Assembly: GCA_025774865.1 (NCBI GenBank)
Contig: JALGZO010000061.1
Span: 1 to 14,383 of the forward strand
Direction: 5' to 3'
DNA from: a bacterium
GTDB lineage: Bacteria > ARS69
DNA: 14,383 nt
Under the pieces are notes generated by a model. That model did no database searches and was not told the origin of the DNA. It was given only the letters and a program-made list of their open reading frames with translations. Shown here piece by piece: positions 9,427 to 14,383 of the stretch. Every line of letters starts with the position of its first letter. The first letter of the stretch is position 1. The translations under genes were made by a program, and so were the position numbers.

Positions 9427-9443
9427 GCACGATCGGTTCGTGC
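9427..9443 (+). promoter_or_regulatory. Inverted repeat (possible operator) in the addB/GAF intergenic region
   Basis: GCACGA, five bases, then TCGTGC forms a perfect 6-bp inverted repeat at 9427-9432 and 9438-9443. A further direct copy of GCACGA lies at 9416-9421. The repeat abuts TAATCT (9444-9449), which with the preceding TGC could act as an extended -10 for the GAF gene. The leader would then be about 77 bases. Binding by a regulator is inferred from the geometry only. Confidence 0.35.
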
Positions 9444-9520
9444 TAATCTATGTGCGCGGGTCGCTCGGCGGCCGAGGAGCATCGTCGCGGCCGTGATCCG
9501 GAGAGACTCGTCCCCGGAGA

Positions 9521-9525
9521 GGAGG
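9521..9525 (+). promoter_or_regulatory. Shine-Dalgarno sequence of the GAF gene
   Basis: GGAGG lies seven bases before the ATG at 9533 and four bases before an alternative GTG at 9530. The spacing favours the ATG. Confidence 0.65.
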
Positions 9526-9532
9526 TTCCGTG

Positions 9533-10042
9533 ATGGGGGACCCTCGAGATGAGAAGACCCTGCTCTCGAAGCCGTCGGCTCCTTCCAATGAGTTCCCACG
9601 CCCCACCGTTCCCGAGGACAGGCTCGCCGAATGGCAAACGGCCGTGGACTCGATGGCCGAGCGGCTGGGAGTTCCGGTAGGGCTCATCAAGAAGGCCGAG
9701 TTCCAGCGGACGATCGTGCTGGTCGCGAACAAGGACGGCGATCACTCCTTCAAGAGAGGCGATGCGGCGCGCTTGGACTCGGGACTCTACTGCGAGACGG
9801 TGATGGGGCGGCGTCGAGAGCTGCTCGTACGGAATGCGCTCGAAGATCCTGAGTGGGCGGGCGGACGGGCCGTCAAGCTGGGCTTCGTCTCCTACCTCGG
9901 GTACCCGCTTCTCTGGCCCGACGGCGAGATCTTCGGGACGCTGTGCGTGCTCGACCGGGAAGAGCACTCGTTCAGCCCCGAGGCCCAGGAGTTAATGGTC
10001 GGGATCAAGGAGACGATCGAGCGCGACCTCGCCGGCCTTTGA
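9533..10042 (+). CDS. Stand-alone GAF-domain protein
   Basis: The 169-residue protein is one GAF domain (about residues 30-165) with a short, disordered N-terminal leader. It carries the hallmarks of the sensor-kinase GAF subgroup: YCETV at 86-90, ELLVRNALEDPEW at 96-108 and SYLGYPLLWPDGEIFGTLCVLD at 120-141. GAF domains bind small ligands (cyclic nucleotides, tetrapyrroles, others) or act as dimerisation modules. Here there is no kinase, cyclase or DNA-binding output domain, and no signal peptide or membrane segment, so it is probably a cytoplasmic sensor acting on a partner in trans. The ligand cannot be read from sequence. Cys87 and Cys138 are present but also belong to the common GAF consensus. 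It is divergent from addB and is followed by a GC-rich hairpin. Confidence 0.85.
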   Translation: MGDPRDEKTLLSKPSAPSNEFPRPTVPEDRLAEWQTAVDSMAERLGVPVGLIKKAEFQRTIVLVANKDGDHSFKRGDAARLDSGLYCETVMGRRRELLVRNALEDPEWAGGRAVKLGFVSYLGYPLLWPDGEIFGTLCVLDREEHSFSPEAQELMVGIKETIERDLAGL

Positions 10043-10064
10043 GCGGACCTCCCGCCCGAAGAGG

Positions 10065-10094
10065 AGGGCCCGGCCGTTGCGGCGACCGGGCCCT
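10065..10094. terminator. GC-rich hairpin between convergent genes (possible bidirectional terminator)
   Basis: AGGGCCCGG (10065-10073) pairs perfectly with CCGGGCCCT (10086-10094) across a 12-base loop. It starts 23 bases after the GAF stop and lies 28 bases beyond the stop of the minus-strand secreted-protein gene. The plus side has no real T-run (TTGG), while the minus side is followed by pyrimidine-rich CCTCTTC. The position suits a terminator for both convergent genes, but the sequence is not a classical Rho-independent one. Confidence 0.5.
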
Positions 10095-10121
10095 TGGGGA
10101 GAGCGGGGGGGTGATGCGGGA

Positions 10122-10391
10122 TTACTTCTCGTACTTTCTCATCTCGCGATCGACGAAACGGGTACCTGCGGCCAGATCGTACACGCCGAGCTCGCCGTCA
10201 ACGGTGTTCGTCAGGAAGTAAGCCCAGAGAGTGACGCGCCGGAGGCTCTCCGGGAGACCGCTGACGTCCGGTGCGCTCGCCACGAAGGAAGCGTTGGGCG
10301 ACTCCGGGGCGACCGCGGAATGCTTGTCGGCGGCGAAGGCCGACGTGCTCAGGATCATCAAGGCCACGAGTGAGAGGGCGACGGGTTTCAT
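10122..10391 (-). CDS. Small secreted protein of unknown function
   Basis: The 89-residue product begins with a clear signal peptide: MKPVALSLVALMILSTSAFA with cleavage expected at AFA|AD after residue 21 or close to it. The mature part is about 68 residues, with a Pro/Ser/Ala-rich stretch and then a more ordered, amphipathic segment (LRRVTLWAYFLTNTVDGELGVYDLAAG) and a charged C-terminus. It has no cysteines, so it is neither a lipoprotein nor disulfide-stabilised. The start at 10391 has GGAGGA seven bases upstream; an upstream in-frame TTG (10406) would place that ribosome site inside the coding region. I do not recognise the family. It is divergent from the large secreted protein at 10572 across 180 bp, so the two may share control, but nothing in the sequence proves it. 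Confidence 0.7.
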   Translation of the reverse strand: MKPVALSLVALMILSTSAFAADKHSAVAPESPNASFVASAPDVSGLPESLRRVTLWAYFLTNTVDGELGVYDLAAGTRFVDREMRKYEK

Positions 10392-10571
10392 TTCGGATTC
10401 CTCCAAGGGTTCGAGTTCCGACGGGGTTCATTTCCCGTCTCGCACCCTTGATCGAGATCGCCGTCGTTTTTCGGGGCCGGAGTCGCGACGCTCCCTCACT
10501 TTGTGTAGGATGAGGGTGGTCAGGGGCCCTGGACCCGTGAATCGGCACGTCGGCGTCGAGAGGAGTCCATC
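10392..10571. promoter_or_regulatory. Divergent intergenic region between two secreted-protein genes
   Basis: This 180-bp gap must hold promoters for both genes. For the plus gene, TAGGAT at 10506-10511 is the best -10-like hexamer, with no convincing -35 partner. Its start site would be near 10518. GTCAGGGGCCCTGGAC at 10517-10532 is nearly symmetric and lies in the predicted early transcript. No clear hexamer pair is visible for the minus gene. Confidence 0.3.
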
Positions 10572-12590
10572 ATGATGCGCCCCAATCTCGGTTCCCCCGC
10601 GTTCGTGGCCGCGGTACTCGTTGCGGCTCTACATGTTGTCCCGGGCCAGGCCCGCGCCAGATCCGCCCCCGATAATGATCTCACCGGCCCCCGGCCGCGC
10701 ACGGACGAGTTCGAGGGCTGGTTCCATGACGCCGGGCAGCTTCTACTCCACACTTCCAATCGCGGATACTTCGGGCGCCGTGGCTCTGACGCCACCAACC
10801 CCTCCGGGGAATGGCCGGCCGGGTCCGATCAGGAATACCTCTACGCTGCGGGGCTCTGGGTGGCGGGAGTCGGGGTCGATACGACGGCCACGAGCGGCTT
10901 CTTCCAGTTCGGTGAGTTCTGGAATCACGAGAACGAAGGCTGCGGCGATCCGATCCAGGGCATTTGCGTGACGCACCACGGGGCGCCATCCGGACTTCGC
11001 TTCATCGACGACGACCGGGACGGTCTGATCGACGAGGACGCCCTCGACGGCAAGGACAATGACTCAGACGCTCGCATCGACGAGGACTTCGCCGCGATCT
11101 CGGAGCAAATGTTCCGGGCCGTGTTCTACGACTCTTCGACGTTCTTCAATCAGTTTCACATCGATCCGCGCGACGACCACACGGCACTCGGCCTCACGGT
11201 GACGCAGGAGAGCTATGTTTGGAGCGATCCGGCGATCGACGACTTCGTCGGGATCGAGTACCGGATCGAGAACACGTCTGACTCGATCGACGGCGTCGGG
11301 TGGGAGATCCGCCGCGTGTACCTCGGGATGCTCACGGACTCGGATGTCGGCTACGATAACGACGACTGGAGTCCGTGGGTCGACGATCAGGGCGCCTACG
11401 TCGAGGTCGACACGACGGTGACGGACGGCCCCGGCGGACCATTCTCGGTCTCCCTCCGCATGGCCTACACTTACGATTCCCCCGGCAATGTCGAAGACGT
11501 GCCCGGCTACCTCGGAATGATGTTGCTCGGTCACACGGTAGACACGGAATCGCCTGATTTCGAGAGCTCGTTCGCGCCGAGGGAGGTCGGTGTGCACGCG
11601 TTCAGGCTCTGGTCCGCCGGTAGTGCCGATCCGCTCGACGACCTCGACCGCTATCACCTGCTCCGGGGCGTGAGCGACACCGCGCGGACCATCGATCCCC
11701 CCTCGACCCGCCCGGACGATTACCGCCACCTGACCTCGGCCGGCCCGTTCAACCACTTCCCGGTCGGGGCGGCCATCGTTCTGCAGGTGGCGTTCGTCTG
11801 CGGCGAGATGGTCGAGGTCTTCGATCTCGAGACCGGCGGATCCCAGAGGATCCCCGATCTCACGAACCCCATCCGCGCGCAGCGAGTCTTCGACGGTTAC
11901 CTCGATCCGGACACGGGTGAGCGAATTCACTGGGTGTTGGGTTCTCCGCCCGAGGCCGCGAGCGTCGCGGTGACCCCGGGCAACGGAATCGCGACCGTCG
12001 AATGGGACGAGTCTCCCGAGAGCGTTCCCGATCCCATCACGGGAGAGACCGACTTCGCCGGCTACCAGCTGGAACGGGCTGGTCCGATGCCGAGCCCGGG
12101 TCTTCCTCCAGACGATTTGTGGCGGGTTGTCGGGGCGTGGAACGCGGACGCGCTCTCAGACATCGACACCGGGAGCCCGGGAGTCGGCCGTTACCGCTAC
12201 GTGGATTCCGGACTGCGGAACTTCCAATCGTACTGGTACCGCGTTCGAACCCGGGACCGCGAGGGCTTGCTGTCGACGTCGACGGCCGGGGACCAGGTCC
12301 GGGTCGTGCCGCTCGCGGCCACGGCCGTCGCGCCCGAGCCCATCGTCGTCGTGACGAATCCGCAAACGTCGCGCTTCCGCTTCCTCAATCTGCCGGAGGG
12401 CTCGGCCGTCCGCATCTACACGGTCGCCGGGAAGCTGTTGACGAGCATCGCGCCCGATCGGGATGGGGCCACGGTAGGACAGGCTACCTGGCGGCCCGCG
12501 GCTCACGCGGCGGCGAGCGGGGTGTACTTCTACCGCATCTCGACCCCGGAGGGAGTGGCCCGGACCGGCAAGCTCGTGGTCCTGCGATAA
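10572..12590 (+). CDS. Large secreted protein with Asp-rich Ca-type loops, FnIII-like region and sorting-type tail
   Basis: The 672-residue protein has a signal peptide (MMRPNLGSPAFVAAVLVAAL, cleavage near residues 26-30). An N-terminal beta-rich region follows (WVAGVGVDTTATSGFFQFGEF). Two tandem Asp loops lie at 146-156 (DxDxDGxIDED) and 162-172 (DxDxDxxIDED), exactly 16 residues apart, resembling calcium loops of EF-hand or thrombospondin-3 type. Residues about 458-590 look like a fibronectin-III domain (ATVEWDESPE, FAGYQLERAG, YWYRVRTRDREGL). The last 78 residues (VRIYTVAGKLL, then SGVYFYRISTPEG and GKLVVLR) are a type IX/FlgD-Ig-like C-terminal domain, looser than that of the protein at 186. 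Proteins of this layout are familiar from GC-rich FCB-related genomes, but no function is known to me. AGGAG lies six bases before the ATG at 10572; an adjacent ATG at 10575 is equally usable. Confidence 0.83.
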   Translation: MMRPNLGSPAFVAAVLVAALHVVPGQARARSAPDNDLTGPRPRTDEFEGWFHDAGQLLLHTSNRGYFGRRGSDATNPSGEWPAGSDQEYLYAAGLWVAGVGVDTTATSGFFQFGEFWNHENEGCGDPIQGICVTHHGAPSGLRFIDDDRDGLIDEDALDGKDNDSDARIDEDFAAISEQMFRAVFYDSSTFFNQFHIDPRDDHTALGLTVTQESYVWSDPAIDDFVGIEYRIENTSDSIDGVGWEIRRVYLGMLTDSDVGYDNDDWSPWVDDQGAYVEVDTTVTDGPGGPFSVSLRMAYTYDSPGNVEDVPGYLGMMLLGHTVDTESPDFESSFAPREVGVHAFRLWSAGSADPLDDLDRYHLLRGVSDTARTIDPPSTRPDDYRHLTSAGPFNHFPVGAAIVLQVAFVCGEMVEVFDLETGGSQRIPDLTNPIRAQRVFDGYLDPDTGERIHWVLGSPPEAASVAVTPGNGIATVEWDESPESVPDPITGETDFAGYQLERAGPMPSPGLPPDDLWRVVGAWNADALSDIDTGSPGVGRYRYVDSGLRNFQSYWYRVRTRDREGLLSTSTAGDQVRVVPLAATAVAPEPIVVVTNPQTSRFRFLNLPEGSAVRIYTVAGKLLTSIAPDRDGATVGQATWRPAAHAAASGVYFYRISTPEGVARTGKLVVLR

Positions 12591-12609
12591 GCGGATCCTC
12601 CGGGCCCAC

Positions 12610-12639
12610 CGTTGCCGAGAGAGACACGGGCGGGCAACG
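12610..12639 (+). terminator. Weak hairpin downstream of the 672-residue secreted-protein gene
   Basis: CGTTGCC (12610-12616) pairs with GGCAACG (12633-12639) across a 16-base loop, 20 bases after the stop. There is no T-run after it. It lies immediately before the promoter of the radical SAM gene, where a terminator would be useful, but its strength is doubtful. Confidence 0.3.
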
Positions 12640-12644
12640 ACACC

Positions 12645-12674
12645 TTGAAAAACTAGACATGCGTCTAGTATTCT
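12645..12674 (+). promoter_or_regulatory. Promoter of the radical SAM gene, predicted to give a leaderless mRNA
   Basis: TTGAAA (12645-12650) and TATTCT (12669-12674) are separated by 18 bp in a conspicuously AT-rich patch. They match the sigma-70 hexamers at four of six positions each. With the last -10 base at position -7, the transcript starts at 12681, which is the A of the ATG. No Shine-Dalgarno sequence precedes that ATG, and an in-frame TAG at 12666-12668 rules out any upstream start codon of the usual kinds. Confidence 0.6.
12652..12669 (+). promoter_or_regulatory. Perfect 7-4-7 inverted repeat within the promoter spacer (operator)
   Basis: ACTAGAC (12652-12658), ATGC, then GTCTAGT (12663-12669) is a perfect inverted repeat that fills the -35/-10 spacer and touches the first base of the -10. 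A bound dimer would block RNA polymerase. The form fits TetR- or MarR-type operators; LexA-type sites in some phyla also have a 4-base centre. No regulator gene lies in the window. Confidence 0.65.
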
Positions 12675-12680
12675 ATCGGC

Positions 12681-13721
12681 ATGCCAGCCTCGTCTCCTTC
12701 CCGCTTGCGGCGCATTTGGAACCCGCCGAATCCGTACCTCTCCCGGCAGAGGGAGCTCCTCGGCGAGCCGCCGGTGGCGGACCTCGAGATCTACGAAGAT
12801 CGTTCTCGATCGATCCTCTCCGAGAACGACAGCCCCGACGTCGGCTTCCGCTGGAGCGTGAACCCGTACCGCGGCTGCTTCCACGCGTGCTCCTACTGCT
12901 ACGCGCGTCCGACTCACGAATACCTGGGATTGGGAGCCGGCACGGACTTCGAGCGCAAGATCTTCGTCAAGCCCCAGGCGCCGGCTCTTCTCGAGAAAGC
13001 GTTTCGGAGGAAGAGCTGGCGCGGCGAGCTCGTCGCGTTCTCGGGCGTGACCGACTGCTATCAACCGCTCGAGGCCGCGTGGAATCTGACGCGTCGCTGC
13101 CTGGAAGTGTGCGAGAGGTTCGCGAATCCCGTCGCCATCGTGACCAAGTCGCAGCTCATCCGCCGGGACGCGGACTTGCTGAAGCGCCTCGCGGATCTGA
13201 CCTACGTCAACGTCGCCATCAGCATCCCGTTTCTTCGCGAGGACGTGACCCGGAAGATGGAGCCCGGGGCGCCGTCGGTGAGAAGACGGTTCGAAACGAT
13301 GCGCGAATTGGCCGACGCCGGGATCCCCGTGGGGATCGCCGTCGCGCCGATCATCCCGGGGCTCAACGACACCGACATTCCGCGCCTGTTGCAGGAGGCA
13401 CATCGCTGTGGGGCGAGCTCGGCGTTCCGAGTGTTGCTCAGACTTCCCGGGAGCACGCGCGCGGTCTTTCTCCATCGTCTGGGCGAGCAGATGCCGTTGC
13501 GCGCCTCCCGCGTCGAGAACCGGATCCGCGACGTGCGAGACGGCAAACTCAACGACAGCCGTCTCGGTAAGCGAGGGCGAGGGGAGGGCGGTTACTGGGA
13601 GACGATCGAGCGAGTGTGGAGCCTCTGGACCCGCCGCCTCGACTTGCGCGACGGTGACGATTCTCGTGCAGTGGTCGCGGCGGAGAAACGCGCGCCCCGG
13701 CAGCAGGAGCTCCGCTGGTAG
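12681..13721 (+). CDS. SplB-like radical SAM protein, PA0069/Rv2578c type
   Basis: The 346-residue protein carries the radical SAM cluster motif CFHACSYC (CX3CX2C: C66, C70, C73) inside NPYRGC...YARPTHEYLG, a signature shared by spore photoproduct lyase-like proteins and the PA0069 family. Further family marks are ERKIFVKPQAP (91-101), FSGVTDCYQPLE (120-131), VAIVTKSQLIRRD (151-163) and the late-barrel IAVAPIIPGLND. The cluster should reductively cleave S-adenosylmethionine to a 5'-deoxyadenosyl radical; the substrate of this family is not established. C126, C140 and C144 are additional cysteines; whether any acts as a hydrogen donor, as in SplB, is unknown. Length is normal for the family. 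The conserved NPPNPYL segment begins at residue 14, so the start at 12681 is required even without a ribosome site. The gene converges on the transporter gene with a 9-bp gap. A DNA-repair or RNA/protein-modification role is only a guess. Confidence 0.88.
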   Translation: MPASSPSRLRRIWNPPNPYLSRQRELLGEPPVADLEIYEDRSRSILSENDSPDVGFRWSVNPYRGCFHACSYCYARPTHEYLGLGAGTDFERKIFVKPQAPALLEKAFRRKSWRGELVAFSGVTDCYQPLEAAWNLTRRCLEVCERFANPVAIVTKSQLIRRDADLLKRLADLTYVNVAISIPFLREDVTRKMEPGAPSVRRRFETMRELADAGIPVGIAVAPIIPGLNDTDIPRLLQEAHRCGASSAFRVLLRLPGSTRAVFLHRLGEQMPLRASRVENRIRDVRDGKLNDSRLGKRGRGEGGYWETIERVWSLWTRRLDLRDGDDSRAVVAAEKRAPRQQELRW

Positions 13722-13730
13722 TCGCCCAGT

Positions 13731-14383
13731 CTACAGTCTCATCATGAGGCTGCCGGCGAGAGCGAGAAAGACGTTCGCGAACGCGTAGGTGCCCACGTAG
13801 CCGAGCATCGGCGTGGAGCTCTTCGCCTGGTCGGTCACTTGCTGCAGCGCGGCGGTGCTCGTCATCGAGCCCGTGATCGCGCCGAGGAGGAGCGCCACGT
13901 TCATGCGCATGAGGAACCGTCCGACGACGAAGCAGGAAACGACGGGGACGATGGTGATGACTGCGCCGCCCAGAGCCAGCTCGAGACCCAGGGTCTGGAA
14001 GGTCTCCACGATCGTCTCACCCGCCGACACCGCGATGCCCGTCATGAAAAAGAGCAGCCCGAGCTCCATGAGTATGTAGCGGGCCCCCTCTGGCAGCTGG
14101 CCGAAGTAGGGCCGCGACGAAGTCAGCCATCCCATGGCGAGCCCGGCCAGGAGTACCCCGCCGGCCGTGCCGAGACCGATCTTCGTCATCCCCAGCGTGA
14201 TCGTCGGGATCCCGATCACGACCCCCAGGGCAATGCCGAACGCGAACGTGACGAGATCGGTCTGATAGGAACGGTGCTCCTGGTATCCGAGAAGCTCGGT
14301 GATCTGTTCGAGCTTCTCGTGCGCTCCGGTGAAGACCATCGTGTCGCCTCTCCGAATATGGAGGTCCGCCCTTCTCGGGAGCG
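13731..14383 (-). CDS. AspT/YidE-type transporter, C-terminal part (5' end outside window)
   Basis: The frame is open to the right edge, giving 216 residues and a TAG at 13733-13731. The first residues (LHIRRGDTMVFTGAHEKLEQITELLG) are the end of a TrkA-C regulatory domain, so the internal ATG at 14339 is not the true start. About five or six hydrophobic segments follow (for example LVTFAFGIALGVVIGI, GGVLLAGLAMGWL, LMELGLLFFMTGIAV, VITIVPVVSCFVVG, LGYVGTYAFANVFLALAG), with the loop GAITGSMTSTAAL typical of the second YidE/YbjL duplicated domain. Family members have about 550 residues with two such membrane domains around paired TrkA-C domains. The characterised member AspT exchanges aspartate for alanine; for most relatives, including this one, the substrate is unknown. 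Confidence 0.88.
   Translation of the reverse strand, partial: LPRRADLHIRRGDTMVFTGAHEKLEQITELLGYQEHRSYQTDLVTFAFGIALGVVIGIPTITLGMTKIGLGTAGGVLLAGLAMGWLTSSRPYFGQLPEGARYILMELGLLFFMTGIAVSAGETIVETFQTLGLELALGGAVITIVPVVSCFVVGRFLMRMNVALLLGAITGSMTSTAALQQVTDQAKSSTPMLGYVGTYAFANVFLALAGSLMMRL

Noticed and set aside
9335-9430. N-terminal extension of AddB to a GTG at 9430
   Set aside because: The extra 32 residues are low complexity, lack a ribosome site and cover a possible promoter. The ATG at 9334 fits better.
12002-13570. 522-codon open frame on the plus strand spanning two genes
   Set aside because: It crosses the secreted-protein stop, the promoter with its operator and the radical SAM start, and encodes Arg/Gly-rich sequence without any recognisable motif.
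1-14383. CRISPR arrays, insertion sequences, tRNA genes, phage or defence islands
   Set aside because: I looked for regularly spaced repeats, transposase motifs with terminal repeats, and tRNA cloverleaf signatures on both strands and saw none. AddAB is a core repair complex and not by itself evidence of a defence island.

Overview
The window is GC-rich bacterial chromosomal DNA, densely packed and without any visible mobile element, CRISPR array, tRNA or rRNA. Most genes have a purine-rich Shine-Dalgarno sequence. Two large secreted proteins end in FlgD-Ig/type IX-like C-terminal domains, and a four-subdomain AddAB pair is present. This combination suggests an uncultured, GC-rich lineage in or near the FCB superphylum (Eisenbacteria-, Krumholzibacteria- or Latescibacteria-like). 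That placement is an inference from gene style, not from any marker gene.

Layout. Positions 1-96 hold the last 31 codons of an unidentified gene. Positions 186-2522 (+) encode a secreted LVIVD-repeat beta-propeller-like protein with a FlgD-like C-terminal domain. It meets, tail to tail across 18 bp, a two-gene operon on the minus strand: addB (9334-6020), then addA (6023-2541), overlapping by 4 bp (GTGA). Together these encode a complete-looking AddAB helicase-nuclease for double-strand-break end resection. Both nuclease sites, all helicase motifs of AddA and the four iron-sulfur cysteines of AddB are intact. Divergent from addB is a stand-alone GAF-domain protein (9533-10042, +), followed by a GC-rich hairpin. 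Next come a small secreted protein of unknown function (10391-10122, -) and, divergent from it, a 672-residue secreted protein (10572-12590, +) with twin Asp-rich calcium-type loops, a fibronectin-III-like region and a sorting-type tail. A SplB-like radical SAM protein of the PA0069/Rv2578c type (12681-13721, +) follows. It meets, tail to tail across 9 bp, the C-terminal part of an AspT/YidE-type membrane transporter that runs off the right edge (14383-13731, -).

Regulation. The most striking non-coding signal is upstream of the radical SAM gene. A perfect 7-4-7 inverted repeat lies in the 18-bp spacer between a -35-like TTGAAA and a -10-like TATTCT. The predicted transcription start falls on the A of the ATG, so the mRNA would be leaderless and repressible by a dimeric regulator encoded elsewhere. 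A similar, weaker arrangement (17-bp inverted repeat between -35 and -10 positions) precedes the GAF gene. I see no clearly novel multi-gene system. The window looks mostly like core DNA repair plus lineage-specific secreted proteins, and the best leads are these two control regions and the uncharacterised small proteins.
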